A program made the position numbers and the translations under genes. Positions 1 through 8,741 of a stretch of DNA of 64,000 nt are shown here, one piece after another. The notes under the pieces are model-generated. The model was not told where the DNA came from. It saw only the letters and a program-made list of their open reading frames with translations, and made no database searches. Source of the stretch: Candidatus Altimarinota bacterium (lineage in GTDB: Bacteria; Patescibacteriota; Gracilibacteria; BD1-5; UBA2023); the NCBI GenBank assembly GCA_028713325.1, contig JAQTON010000001.1:323454-387453 (forward strand), given 5' to 3'. Each line of letters begins with the position of its first letter. Position 1 is the first letter of the stretch.

Positions 1-2
1 GT

Positions 3-167
3 CAGATTGAAACATATTCCTGGGATTTCTGAGATGGGACTACTTCCGAGGAATCAAACCCTACGCATACCTATCAAGAAAAAGGAAAATACATCGTAAA
101 AATTACCGTGACATATACCGACAGAACAGTACGATCAACCGACAGAGAAATAACGGTTGTTGAATAG
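3..167 (+). CDS. C-terminal end of a PKD-domain protein (5' partial)
   Basis: Only the last 54 codons are inside the window; the start lies upstream. The frame beginning at base 3 encodes a canonical PKD fold: YSWDFGDG, then NPTHTY and GKYIVKITVT, and it ends at TAG. The glycine of WDFG is written TGA, so the gene is readable only if UGA is glycine. PKD domains are extracellular beta-sandwich modules of surface proteins, so this is probably the end of a secreted or anchored protein; its main function cannot be seen. A terminator follows directly. Confidence 0.85.
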
Positions 168-173
168 GTTATA

Positions 174-213
174 AAAAAATACCTCAGGAAATATTTCCTG
201 AGGTATTTTTTTC
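174..213. terminator. Bidirectional intrinsic terminator
   Basis: Inverted repeat ACCTCAGGAAA / TTTCCTGAGGT flanked by an A-run on the left and a T-run on the right. It lies between the convergent PKD gene and thrS and can stop transcripts from both sides. Confidence 0.85.
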
Positions 214-225
214 TATTTACTTTTT

Positions 226-1998
226 TTATAACCTCTTGTTCTCGATTTCTTTTTGAATATTTTCGATGAAATTCACCAGTTTCACTTCGCTCTGTTCTTT
301 GGTTTTGTAATTACGAACGGCGACACTTTTTTCGTTCATCTCTTTCTCTCCGACGACGAGGATATAGTTCGTGTGCGAAGTTTCCGCATTTCGGACTTTT
401 TTGTTGAGCCCGTCATTGGAGTTGTCGAGTTCGGATCGAATTCCCGCTTTCTTGAGACTATCCTGCACCTCCTGAGCATACCCGAAAAAGTTCTCGGAAA
501 CGGGAACGACGACGGTCTGAACCGGAGCGAGCCAGAGCGGAAAGGTTCCGGCGAAGTGCTCAATCATGATTCCCATGAATCGCTCGAGAGATCCGGCAAT
601 CGCTCGGTGGATAACAACCGGTCGTTCCTTCTCGTTTTTTTCGTTGATAAACGAGAGATCGAATCGCTCCGGGAGATTAAAATCGCACTGAATCGTCGCA
701 AGCTGCCACTGTCGTCCGATAGCGTCGCGGAACATGAAATCGAGTTTTGGTCCGTAGAACGCTGCTTCTCCTTCAATCCTTTTATAATTGAGACTGTTTG
801 CTTTCGCTGCGTCTTCGAGGGCGTTCTCGGCGGTATTCCAAGCTTCGTCGGTTCCGAGATATTTAGATTTGTCCTCGCCTCTGACGGAGAGGGAAACCCA
901 GTATCCTTCCATCATTCCCATGGTCGTGTAGAACTGCTTGATAATCGAGACAATCGTCGTTACTTCGTCCTTGATTTGTCCGACTCGGCAGAAGAGATGT
1001 CCGTCGTCCTGAGTGATGGAACGCACTCGGGTGAGTCCGGAGAGTTGTCCGGTTTTCTCGTCGCGGTACACGGTCGCGGGTTCGAAGTATCGGATCGGCA
1101 TATCGCGGTAACTGAATTGGTTATCGGCGAATATCTGCATATGGTGCGGACAGTTCATCGGCTTCATGATGAATGCTTCGTCCTTTCCCTGAACCCGGAA
1201 GAGCTCGTCTCCGAATTTCGCCGCATGTCCGGAACACTCGTAGAGTGCTTCCTTCGCGATATGCGGAGTCCAAACGCGGTGGTATTCCTTGTCCGCGTGC
1301 ATCTCCCAGAGGTAATCCTCGATTGCCTTGCGGATGATCATCCCCTTCGGCTGCATGAGCGGAAGTCCCGCCCCGATGAGCTCCGAAATCGTGAAGAGTT
1401 TGAGTTTCTTCCCGAGGATTCGGTGGTCCCGTTTCTTCGCTTCCTCGAACATTTTCAGGTGGTGTTCAAGTTCTTCTCGTGTCTCGAATGCAAGTGCGTA
1501 GATTCTCGTTAACATCTTGTTTTTTTCGCTTCCTTTCCAGTACGCTCCGGCGATTTTGTCGAGTTTGAAAGTATTCTCGTCGATCTCAATCGTCTTCTCC
1601 ACATGAGGTCCGCGACACATATCCACAAATGCTTCCGCACCCTGCTGGCTTATATTCCGGTAGAATCCGATTTCAGTCTCTCCACCTGCTTTCAGGTCTC
1701 GAGCCATCTCGACTTTGTAGGGTTCACCCTTGCTTTCGAGGAACTTAATCGCCTCGTCCACGGGCATCGTGGAGTGCTCAAACTTCTGGTTTTGTTTGAT
1801 GATATTCTTCATCTTCTTCTCGATATCTTTCAGAGCTGCTTCCTCGAACTTCACCTCACCGAAGTCGAAGTCGTAGTAGAAACCATTCTCGATATCGGGT
1901 CCGATGGCGAGTTTAACATCCGGATACAGAGACTTAACCGCCTGTGCCATGATATGGGCGAGGGAATGGCGAGTGGTGGAGATAGGGTAGGAGGACAT
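226..1998 (-). CDS. thrS: Threonyl-tRNA synthetase, TGS domain absent
   Basis: Cytoplasmic class II synthetase that charges tRNA-Thr. The 590 residues start directly at the editing domain: HSLAH (H11, H15) and the MCRGPH motif (C128, H132), which clear mischarged serine. The catalytic core has the zinc cysteine in MNCPHH (C283), motif 2 (RYFEPATVYRDE) and motif 3 (HRAIAGSLERF), followed by the anticodon-binding domain (about 490-590). Standard bacterial ThrRS is about 640 residues and begins with a TGS domain; here it is missing. No upstream in-frame start would restore it. No in-frame UGA is used. Start ATG at 1998 has no Shine-Dalgarno. The gene stands alone between a terminator and a repeat-bearing spacer. 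Confidence 0.97.
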   Translation of the reverse strand: MSSYPISTTRHSLAHIMAQAVKSLYPDVKLAIGPDIENGFYYDFDFGEVKFEEAALKDIEKKMKNIIKQNQKFEHSTMPVDEAIKFLESKGEPYKVEMARDLKAGGETEIGFYRNISQQGAEAFVDMCRGPHVEKTIEIDENTFKLDKIAGAYWKGSEKNKMLTRIYALAFETREELEHHLKMFEEAKKRDHRILGKKLKLFTISELIGAGLPLMQPKGMIIRKAIEDYLWEMHADKEYHRVWTPHIAKEALYECSGHAAKFGDELFRVQGKDEAFIMKPMNCPHHMQIFADNQFSYRDMPIRYFEPATVYRDEKTGQLSGLTRVRSITQDDGHLFCRVGQIKDEVTTIVSIIKQFYTTMGMMEGYWVSLSVRGEDKSKYLGTDEAWNTAENALEDAAKANSLNYKRIEGEAAFYGPKLDFMFRDAIGRQWQLATIQCDFNLPERFDLSFINEKNEKERPVVIHRAIAGSLERFMGIMIEHFAGTFPLWLAPVQTVVVPVSENFFGYAQEVQDSLKKAGIRSELDNSNDGLNKKVRNAETSHTNYILVVGEKEMNEKSVAVRNYKTKEQSEVKLVNFIENIQKEIENKRL

Positions 1999-2104
1999 AG
2001 TTCTAAAGTTAAAAGTTATAAAGTTCTAAGGTATGATTTTGTCCCCCTGACAAGGGGGATTAATGGGGTTTAGTAGTTTAGTGTCGGTTGCGGACAGAGG
2101 ATTT

Positions 2105-2134
2105 GTCATTGCGAGCGTAGGCGAAACAATCCAG
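2105..2134. repeat. Short dispersed-type repeat in thrS/lipoprotein spacer
   Basis: The spacer 1999-2164 holds no gene. It contains a GTCATTGCGAGCG...GAAACAATCC segment of a type I know as an interspersed repeat in many unrelated bacterial genomes, and at about 2042-2058 a small CCCCCT/AGGGGG inverted repeat. Only one copy is in this window, so repeat status rests on recognition. Confidence 0.4.
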
Positions 2135-2164
2135 GTTAAATATATTTCTATTACTATTTAAAAA

Positions 2165-2848
2165 TTAGAATTCGGAATTATGCTTACAATATCCGTATGA
2201 AATATAACTCTGTATTCAAAAGGTTGTTATTTCAACATAGTGCTTATCTGAATCAAGAGACATTTTAAAAACAAAACCTTTATCAGTATCTTTTGGTTGT
2301 AATATTCTATATAATCATGAAAGAGCTCCGTTGGTTTCATAAGAATCGCATCATTTTTCATCACATCGCATGAATATTGGATCATAAGCCTTTGATATGA
2401 GATTAAATACCGTTGGCTCAATATTTTTACATCATCATTTTTCATCACACACTAATTTCTTTAAAGGAATGCAAATTATTGTATGATCGGGCAGGAAAGA
2501 ACTTTTTTTATAAATCTGTTCTAGTTCTAGATTTCTGGAATTTGTATTAATTTGATCAGAACTAGATTTTGGAATAATTACTCCAGTCAGTGATTGTCAT
2601 TTTTCCTTTAACTGCCCTGATATTTCCTCTTTCTTACCTTCTTCTTTTTTCTTATCAATCTCTTTTCATTCCTCATATTTCTGTTTCTCAAGCTTAAATT
2701 TTTGTAATTCTAAGTCCTTATCACTTTTCATCTCTGTAACTTGTTTCTCCAATTCTCCTATTTTCTTTACATTTCCATCATTCCAATCCACCGAACAGCT
2801 CGTGAGGAGGAGTGAGGAGAGGAGTGTGAGGGCGAGGTAGTGTTTCAT
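2165..2848 (-). CDS. Lipoprotein of unknown function (code-25 reading)
   Basis: Read with UGA = Gly this is a 227-residue lipoprotein; the standard code stops it at residue 60. It begins MKHYLALTLL and has a lipobox LLLTSC, so it should be exported and lipid-anchored. After the anchor come CSVDWND, a charged coiled-coil-like stretch (about 25-90), then a folded part with two similar CDEKG motifs and a C-terminal ISYGYCKHN. The six in-frame TGAs fit glycines in motifs such as CDEKGGC. A paralogue with the same CSxDWND start and a coiled coil lies at 4435-4935. I recognise no enzyme family. Confidence 0.85.
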
Positions 2849-2884
2849 ATGGGGGTGGGGGTAAAAAGGTAAAAAGGTGATTTC

Positions 2885-2914
2885 GTCACCCTGAATTTAT
2901 TTCAGGGTCTTCCT
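2885..2914. repeat. Palindromic end of GIY-YIG element, left
   Basis: CGTCACCCTGAA-TTTA-TTTCAGGGTCTTCC: a palindrome that is also an inverted copy of the one at 3230-3260. Together they bracket the GIY-YIG gene. Confidence 0.7.
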
Positions 2915-2919
2915 ATTTT

Positions 2920-3210
2920 TTATGAGGTTATATCCTCGTACAAATCTTTCCATTCTGGATTCTTCGCTTCAATCAAATTAATCTTCCAATCCCGATGCCA
3001 ATTCTTCAATTGTTTTTCTCGTTCAATTGCATGAATGATATTATCGAATACTTCGTAATATACAAGATGTTTGCAATTATACCGAGTAGTAAAACATTTT
3101 GGATCGACAGTATTTTTATGTTCCCAGATTCGTTTTGTTATATCGGAAGTAACTCCGATATAAAGAGTTCATCTTTTCTCATTGCTGGTAATATAGATAT
3201 ACCCTGACAT
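2920..3210 (-). CDS. GIY-YIG domain endonuclease-like protein
   Basis: 96-residue single-domain GIY-YIG protein (UvrC N-terminal/homing nuclease fold; the small YhbQ-like class). It shows MSGYIYITSNEK at the start, then GTLYIGVTSD, where the first glycine (residue 14) is TGA, then KRIWEHK, with an arginine and the ExxKQLKNW stretch (ERE-KQLKNWHRDWK) typical of the family. It is missed under the standard code. The start ATG overlaps the extended 3' end of rhuM in another frame. The flanking inverted palindromes suggest that the protein belongs to, or acts on, these repeats. Confidence 0.88.
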
Positions 3211-3746
3211 AAGTTCTTAATAAGGAAGTGGAAGATTCTGAAACGAGTTCAGAATGACGGATTATCTTTATTTTTCTGCAACGCAGGCATTGTACTTTTT
3301 ATCTTAAGAGTCAGACTATCTTCATCTGCTCTATTTCCGATAAGCTGTATGGTTTTGTGAAGTTCTGCAAGTCTTTTTTCATTGAATGCATATCCTTGGA
3401 CAAGATACTCTTTGAGTCGAGCCGTTGCCCACTGGCGAAATTTCGTTGCTCGGATGGAGTTGATTCTGTATCCAACCGAGAGAATCATATCCAGATTATA
3501 GTGCTGTACCTGATATACTTTTCCATCTTCGGCAGTATGTGCAAATTTTGCACATACTCGATTTTTCGCAAGTTCTTCAGTTTTGAGAATGTTGCGGATA
3601 TGCTTTGTCACAACGGTTCTATCAATGTCAAAAAATTCCGCAATCTGTGCTTGGCTTGCCCATATAGTCTCCTGTCAGCTATCCAAAAATAGATCCACTT
3701 TATCGTCGTAGATAATTATTTTATTAGTAGTAACTTTATAGGACAT
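3138..3746 (-). CDS. rhuM: RhuM family protein, 3'-truncated
   Basis: Starts ATG 3746 (MSYKVTTNKIIIYDDKVDLF). The N-terminal winged-helix-like segment ASQAQIAEFFDIDRTVVTKHI and the block YNLDMILSVGYRINS...TKFRQWATARLKEYL are the hallmarks of the RhuM family, found in genomic islands and near toxin or defence genes; its biochemical role is not settled. Full-length members have about 330 residues. Here family similarity ends near residue 160 and the tail is encoded by the palindrome and by antisense to nothing else of the family. One TGA (residue 24) is read as glycine. The real stop under code 25 is TAA at 3138, overlapping the GIY-YIG start. Probably disrupted by the insertion, so function is doubtful. 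Confidence 0.75.
3230..3261. repeat. Palindromic end of GIY-YIG element, right
   Basis: GGAAGATTCTGAAACGAG-TTCAGAATGACGG, palindromic itself and the inverted counterpart of 2885-2914. It supplies the last codons of the interrupted rhuM. Confidence 0.7.
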
Positions 3747-3769
3747 GAGAGGAAAGATTAGAATTTTTT

Positions 3770-3806
3770 CTAAAAAACTCCCGCCTTTTTCGAGGCGGGA
3801 GTTTCG
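3770..3806 (-). terminator. Strong hairpin terminator just upstream of rhuM
   Basis: Stem AAACTCCCGCCT / AGGCGGGAGTTT with a six-base loop; on the minus strand it is followed by a T-run. It lies only about 25 bases before the rhuM start, so it terminates a short minus-strand transcript or attenuates rhuM. Confidence 0.85.
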
Positions 3807-3910
3807 TTTTTGGTTCAAAACAAAAATACCTACCCGATGGGGGAGTGAGAGAGAGCCGTGAGGGTGTTAAGTCGTGCGACCATAACGATGGGTTGGTGAG
3901 GAGATTTATG
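3770..3910 (-). ncRNA. Candidate small RNA or rhuM leader
   Basis: A minus-strand promoter (TTGATT, 16 bp, TACAAT at 3944-3917) fires into about 140 bases without a convincing gene and ends at the strong hairpin at 3775-3804. The only ORF inside is 18 codons (MVARLNTLTAL..., TAG stop) with no ribosome binding site. It could be a free small RNA, or a leader whose terminator controls rhuM. I recognise no RNA family. Confidence 0.45.
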
Positions 3911-3916
3911 AGAAGT

Positions 3917-3944
3917 ATTGTATGAAAAAGAAAAAGAAAATCAA
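3917..3944 (-). promoter_or_regulatory. Promoter of the minus-strand short transcript
   Basis: On the minus strand: -35 TTGATT (3944-3939), spacer of 16, -10 TACAAT (3922-3917). It is divergent from the promoter at 3993-4020. Confidence 0.5.
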
Positions 3945-3992
3945 ATAAAAAAATCCCGGGGCGTTCGATGTGCAAATTCCTGCTAAAAACTT

Positions 3993-4020
3993 TTGACAAA
4001 TATTTTGAAAAATCTATACT
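3993..4020 (+). promoter_or_regulatory. Promoter of the 4098 gene
   Basis: Perfect -35 TTGACA (3993-3998), 16-bp spacer, -10 TATACT (4015-4020). The transcript would have a leader of about 70 bases before the gene at 4098. Confidence 0.7.
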
Positions 4021-4097
4021 CTCCACGTCATTTCCCGCTAACTAACCCGTATCGGGCAGTTTGGTGAAGGGGAGACAAATACTTTTGGGAGGTAATG

Positions 4098-4358
4098 ATG
4101 GACAAGCGTGGCAGTCGTGGCAGTTTTCCCTTCAAAAAGAGGCATGTGAAAAGCGGGCAGACTGCCTGCTACAATGCCCGTGATTTGCGAATGGCATTGA
4201 TAAGGAATTGCAACAAGATATCCGTTGTGATAGCCGAAATCCTTGTCGCTATCAAGGTGCAAAAAAAAAGAATCGCTGCGAAAGTGATCAATTGGTTGCA
4301 TGATACGGCAAAAAATTACGAGCAAGCGAAAGAAGTACTGAAACTCGTTGCACCATAA
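4098..4358 (+). CDS. Small basic protein, unknown; atypical Shine-Dalgarno gene
   Basis: 86 residues, MDKRGSRGSF..., very basic, no signal peptide or membrane segment; the C-terminal half is helical (IAAKVINWLHDTAKNYEQAKE). I chose ATG 4098 over 4095 because a perfect GGGAGG (4087-4092) is 5 bases upstream of it, against 2 bases for 4095. Most genes in this window have no Shine-Dalgarno, so this gene stands out. It contains no UGA codon. Own promoter (3993-4020) and terminator (4377-4411) make it a monocistronic unit. Family unknown; a small nucleic-acid-binding protein is only a guess from charge. Possibly acquired by transfer. Confidence 0.65.
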   Translation: MDKRGSRGSFPFKKRHVKSGQTACYNARDLRMALIRNCNKISVVIAEILVAIKVQKKRIAAKVINWLHDTAKNYEQAKEVLKLVAP

Positions 4359-4376
4359 GTCCTCCCAAGAGGCAAA

Positions 4377-4411
4377 AAAGGCGGAATCCCACGGGAGTCC
4401 GCCTTTAATTT
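4377..4411. terminator. Bidirectional terminator
   Basis: Stem AAAGGCGGA / TCCGCCTTT with an A-run to the left that becomes a T-run for the minus strand. It closes the 4098 gene and the convergent minus operon ending at 4435. Confidence 0.85.
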
Positions 4412-4434
4412 ATATTTTCTTCACCGAAGAGATA

Positions 4435-4935
4435 TTATGGAATGAAGACACCTCTCTCATCCTCTCCTTTGAGCTTCTGGAGTTCGCTTTCCCATTTCTC
4501 GCAAGTATTCACTCCTTGTTTTTCCCCGAGAATTTTCTCGCATCCGATAAGGGGTTCCGTCGCACCGAAATCGTCTCCGTATTGATAGAGTGCTTGGCGT
4601 TGCATCGGAGAACCGTCCTTCGCGTAGGTATCGGTAACCCGTATCCAGAGACAGGCATCCTTGACGGGGCTGTAGAAAATCCCCCCGATACTGAAAACCC
4701 CAAGGTCTGTATACTTTTTCCCGAGTGAATCTATCCTTTTTTCGATATCGGAAGTGAGTGCTCCGCAGCGGGTACGTTTTTCGAAGAGCATCATACCGGT
4801 GGAAGTGCTGGTTTTGAGTTCGGTGATTTGTTTTTCAAGATCGGTGATTTTCTGTTCCGTCGAATCATTCCAATCAATCGAACAGGAAGCGAGGAATAAG
4901 GTAAAAGCAAGAGCAATAATGAAAATATTTTTCAT
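4435..4935 (-). CDS. Lipoprotein, paralogue of the 2165-2848 product
   Basis: 166 residues from ATG 4935 (MKNIFIIALAF...), with lipobox FLASC and then CSIDWND, a short coiled coil (EQKITDLEKQITELK) and a globular part with four cysteines. I reject the longer upstream reading because the signal peptide begins at 4935. It shares the CSxDWND lipobox region and following coiled coil with the lipoprotein at 2165-2848, so the two form a small family. No UGA codons. Last gene of a minus-strand cluster with the prepilin peptidase. Function unknown; exported and lipid-anchored. Confidence 0.85.
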   Translation of the reverse strand: MKNIFIIALAFTLFLASCSIDWNDSTEQKITDLEKQITELKTSTSTGMMLFEKRTRCGALTSDIEKRIDSLGKKYTDLGVFSIGGIFYSPVKDACLWIRVTDTYAKDGSPMQRQALYQYGDDFGATEPLIGCEKILGEKQGVNTCEKWESELQKLKGEDERGVFIP

Positions 4936-4961
4936 ACAGGGAATAGTGAAAAAATAAAATT

Positions 4962-5282
4962 TTATTTGATGAATATCGCTGCCAGAAATCAGAGAGTTCC
5001 GAGACCAAACCCGATTTTTGATCAAAGATTAGGGGTTTCTCCCGTGAAATAATAGATGATGAAGGGCTCAAGGATGAGGATTGCTGTGATGGAAACGATA
5101 TAGATGAGCCAGAGGTTTTGCATATATTTATACCCGAGATAGTATCCATATAGGAGAAAAATCCCCGCGATACACATAAGAACGATGAGAGGAACGGTAT
5201 TTTTCCCTTTTATGAAAAGTACTTCCGAAGTAACGGCGAGAAATTCGCCGAGAAATATGAGGAAGAGTGCGAAAAATTGCAT
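4962..5282 (-). CDS. Small integral membrane protein
   Basis: 106 residues under code 25 (the standard code stops at 86). Starts MQFFALFLIFLGEFLAV, with about three hydrophobic segments: 1-20, 28-48 and 55-78. Two UGA glycines lie in the glycine-rich tail (GSKIGFGLGTLGFL). It sits 14 bases after the prepilin peptidase and 26 before the lipoprotein, so it is co-transcribed with both. Family not recognised. Confidence 0.75.
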
Positions 5283-5296
5283 GATACTTTATATTT

Positions 5297-6148
5297 TTAA
5301 AATGTAAAAAGTTTCGTATACCATTCCATAATCGGCGTATACCAGAAAAGAGAAACATACAGTCAGAGTGCGAGATAGGGACCGAAAGGAACTTCGGTAT
5401 TTCGGTTGCGATTAAAGAGGAGGATAATAATCCCGATGATACTTCCCGCGAAGTACGCAAGGAGAAGTCCAAGTGCCGCAATTTTCGCTCCCGCTACAAG
5501 CCCCATAAAGAGGGCGATTCGGAGATCTCCCCCGCCCATCCATTTTCCTTTTGAGGCAAAAATTTGAATATAGAAAAAAGCAAATATCCCGAACGCTCCA
5601 AGTGAGGCATTGATGAGGGGGATATTAAGTATGTCATTATCGAATGGGAGAAAGTGGTCAAACAGAGGAATATGTATCCCGATTGATGCGATGAAGAGAA
5701 GGATGAAGAGAAGGATATTTGCCGATATAAGCACCTCGTCGGGTATCTCCATAAAGAGGATGTCATAGAAAACGAATACGATTGTCACAAAAGCGACAAT
5801 GAGAAAAAATCCAAGTTTCATCATCTCTGTGTAAGATCCGGAAAAAAGAAGAGTTTGGTCTATGAGTGCATATCCGGAGAGCATAAAAAGAAGCCCGGTC
5901 GTGAATTCGAGAAGTGGATAGATAGGGGAGATTTTCTCTTTGCAGAATCGACACTTCCCCCTGAGAAAGACATACGAAAATATAGGGAAGAGATCGAGCG
6001 TCCCGAGAGTATGTCGGCACTTCGGACAATGACTTCGTCCGGTTGCGATTCCCCCTTCCCCGCTCCTGATACGCCAGATAAGCACGGAAGCGAAACTTCC
6101 GAACAGAGTTCCGAAGATGAAGAGGGAAGTAAGGAAAAATGGGGTCAT
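5297..6148 (-). CDS. pilD: Type IV prepilin peptidase / N-methyltransferase
   Basis: Membrane aspartyl protease that cleaves the leader of type IV prepilins and methylates the new N-terminus. The N-terminal domain has the zinc tetrad C41-x2-C44 and C66-x2-C69. The catalytic aspartates are D129 (FYDILFMEIPD) and D208 in GGGDLR. About eight hydrophobic segments, 283 residues. The C-terminal signature PFGPYLALG ends in a UGA glycine; without recoding the last helix (GLYVSLFWY) would be lost. A likely substrate, a prepilin-type protein, is at 27177-27623. Gene is 9 bases after the RecO-like gene. Confidence 0.95.
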
Positions 6149-6157
6149 AGAAAAAGG

Positions 6158-6739
6158 TTAGATATATTGACTCATGCAAATCTGGTTGATTCATCGAATC
6201 TCCGCAAGTATTTCCGAATTGAGTTCCCGGAGTTTTACAAATGCCTGAATCGAATAGGAATCGATATTTTTATAAATTTTGCGAAAAATAATACTCTCTT
6301 TGGTCTCGTTTCTTTTCCATCCTGCCCCATGAATCTTCAGAAGCTTCATAACAAAGAGCTCTTTCGCCTTCTCACTCGATTCTTTGTTGCTGAAAAAAGG
6401 GAGAAGCGTCACATAATCGGTATAGATTTGTCCGTGAGGGCTTCCTGCTGGACAGAAAAGGGATATGGACTGCACACAGAGGAGCGAACAGAGGATGGAA
6501 ATATAATCCAATTCTTCCGTTCGGATGGTGTGTTTGACACTGCTCTGCTCCAAGGTATTTCTGGATCCCTTAGTTGAGATAACACACTGTATCACGCTCC
6601 CGTGATCGACGGAGGCAATCTGTTTCTTTTTCTTGACCCATGCCCGTATTTTTCCGAAGTCTCTCGTGAAGAGTTCATGGAGTTCCTCTCCGTCTCGGAT
6701 AGGAATCTTTTTGAGGAGGATGGCTTCGGTAGTGAACAC
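6158..6739 (-). CDS. recO: RecO-like DNA repair protein
   Basis: 193 residues. The N-terminus MFTTEAILLKKIPIRDGEELHELF... and GKIRAWVKK match the OB-fold of RecO, which loads RecA onto SSB-coated DNA in the RecFOR path; the rest is helical with an LLCVQSISLF-type middle. The zinc cysteines seen in some RecO proteins are absent and the protein is shorter than usual (about 240). One UGA glycine lies near the C-terminus (EIRGINQ). recR is present at 21796. Assignment rests mainly on the N-terminal block. Confidence 0.65.
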
Positions 6740-6803
6740 GAATTACAGATTACGAATTACTCATTTTATGAATCCACCATCATTTTTTTTGGAGGATAAT
6801 TTA

Positions 6804-8741
6804 TTATCTCACTATTACTTTTCCGTCAGATACCTCGAAATTCACCGTATATACTCCCGTATCGGTTGCGGCGATGATGGTTCCGTCCTTCGGTACGGTA
6901 ATAGAACCTATTTTCCCTTCTACAAACTCGATTTGTCCGATATATTTAATGGCACTGACATCCCTATAATTCTTATTATCCGGTTCAAAAACCCAGACTC
7001 TATTTCCGAGAACGAGATACAGATAGTTGAGGTTCGGAGCATTGAAAAAGCTCGGAATGCTTCCGTCATCGAGGGTATAATTTTCCGGGAGATTATTGAT
7101 TCGGATAGAACGCTTGGTGTAGCTTGGAAGTCCGAAAATCTTGTCGATAGTGAGATCTTCCTTTAGGATATAGAATCCTCCGTCGATACCGAAAGTGAGG
7201 ATGGTATGGTTTTTCGTGTCGGCTGCCTCAAAAACGTCCGTTTTGGAAGCGAAACCATTGATCCCCGGTTTATGTTTATAGAGTTGTTTTCCGTCCTCCG
7301 CGAGGATATAGAGATTGGAGTTGAAGAACTTGATAACCCTTCCCTTTTCCCAAGTTTTCTGTCCTTCCACATTCACGTAGCTGAATTCTCCTTTATAGAA
7401 ACGGAGAAGTCGGTCTGTTTTGGTAAATATATAGATGTATCCGTCCGAACTTATGTCCGATGAAATAGCCTCTTCTCCATCCGGGTATGCGTATTTCTGC
7501 ACCTCTCCTCCTTTTACGTAAGGACCGATAAGGGAAGATTTTCCGACAAAATAGAGTTTTTTGCTGAGCTCAAATATTCCATTTACCTGGAAATCATTTC
7601 CTTCAAAGAGGTATTCCGAAGGGGAAGTTTTCGGGTCAAATGATTCCACTCCGTTTATTTGTTTTTTGAGAATGGAGATATCCGAGAGAAGTTTTTTTAC
7701 ATCATTCAAAAAAACCTGTTTTTTACGAACCTCGAAGATGATATCTTCCGCTTTTTTGATATTTGCATTGAAGACTTCCCGATTTCCCATGTCTTTGTTG
7801 GATTTTTCAATGATGAGCTGTGCCTCGATGAGTTTGTTTTTGTACTCCTCCGGTATGGTGGTGTTCGCTTTCTGGATAAAAATCGAGGAGAGTATAAAAT
7901 AGAGAAGTCAGACACAAACAATCACTCCAAGTCCAAATAATCCGGATCTGAAATATTTATTATTACCATCGATTCGTTTTTTTATTTCTGCTACGAGACG
8001 AATTACCTGCTCATTTTTTTTGCAAGCATCATATGCAGACTTTCCTTGTTTTTTTACCAGAGAGAGAGCTTTTTCCAAGGAAGTTGTATCCCATGTAAAA
8101 GTGGATTTTTTTGCAAGCTTTTCTGGATTATAAAGGAGGATTAAATCGGTCGGAACTTCACGAATTTCTCTTGAGAGGAGATTTTCTATGATATGACCGG
8201 TCTCTTCCTTGAGATGAATTTTTTCATCGGTCATTTCAAGTATATCCTCCTGCGTCAGATAATCAAACAGGTTCGTATTACTGATACAAAGAGTATCCAT
8301 AGATCCTATAATCCCACTGGAGATATAGGAAAATTGTGGCACTTTCTCGAGAAGTCCCATTCCTTCAGCGATGTTTATGATCTTCCCATCTTTCATAAGG
8401 TAGGCAAAAGCATTTTTGAGTATGGAGAAGTGAAGGGTAGAATCCTGTACTATCCCTATAAAAATCGAAAGACTCTCAAAATCTGATTCTTTTTCTATCT
8501 CCTTGAAGTATTTATTGAGGCGTTCAAGGAGGTATCCGAAGTGAGCATACGTATCGTTTCCTATGGCAATAGAATTTGTGAGGATCAAATCGATGATGGT
8601 ATTCTCGATGAAAGATCCGAGTTTTTCATCGTGGAAAGATACTTGAAGAAGGAGAAGCGATCCATTATTGGTCTCGATTTTTCTGGATGAAAGGAAATTA
8701 TTTCCCACTCTCTCATTTTTATAAATGGTTGCTTGAAGCAT
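6804..8741 (-). CDS. Membrane protein with degenerate PP2C-like and beta-propeller-like domains
   Basis: 645 residues; two apparent genes are one frame joined by a UGA glycine at 7908. Residues 1-250 follow the order of a PPM/PP2C phosphatase fold: SLLLLQVSF, LSIFIGIVQDSTLHFSILKNAFAYLMKDGKII, then DTLCISNTNLFDYLTQEDI, which mirrors the LLCSDGL block. The metal-binding aspartates are not preserved, so it may be a binding rather than a catalytic domain. A single membrane helix follows (about 270-292), then a coiled coil (about 300-345), then an outer part with repeated beta strands (LYFVGKSSLIG, GYIYIFTKTDRLLRF, LYILAEDGKQLY) like a propeller. It may sense or signal across the membrane. First gene of the minus operon. 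Confidence 0.75.

Larger units (their letters stand above)
2884..3261 (-). mobile_element. Putative GIY-YIG palindrome-flanked mobile unit
   Basis: A GIY-YIG gene is bounded by two about 30-bp palindromes in inverted orientation that share CGTCA..CTGAA....TTTCAG..TCTTCC. The right end lies inside the 3' part of rhuM, whose product loses its usual C-terminal half. The arrangement suggests insertion of an endonuclease-bearing element. Target duplications were not identified, so mobility is inferred. Confidence 0.5.

Noticed and set aside
253-1512. Long plus-strand ORF opposite thrS
   Set aside because: Antisense shadow of thrS; it has no protein-like motifs and thrS is unmistakable.
2227-2448. 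73-codon minus-strand ORF
   Set aside because: Lies in another frame inside the code-25 lipoprotein gene 2165-2848, which is coherent from signal peptide to end.
3816-3960. tRNA or other structured RNA gene
   Set aside because: No cloverleaf or known RNA family could be formed; only a candidate small RNA is claimed.
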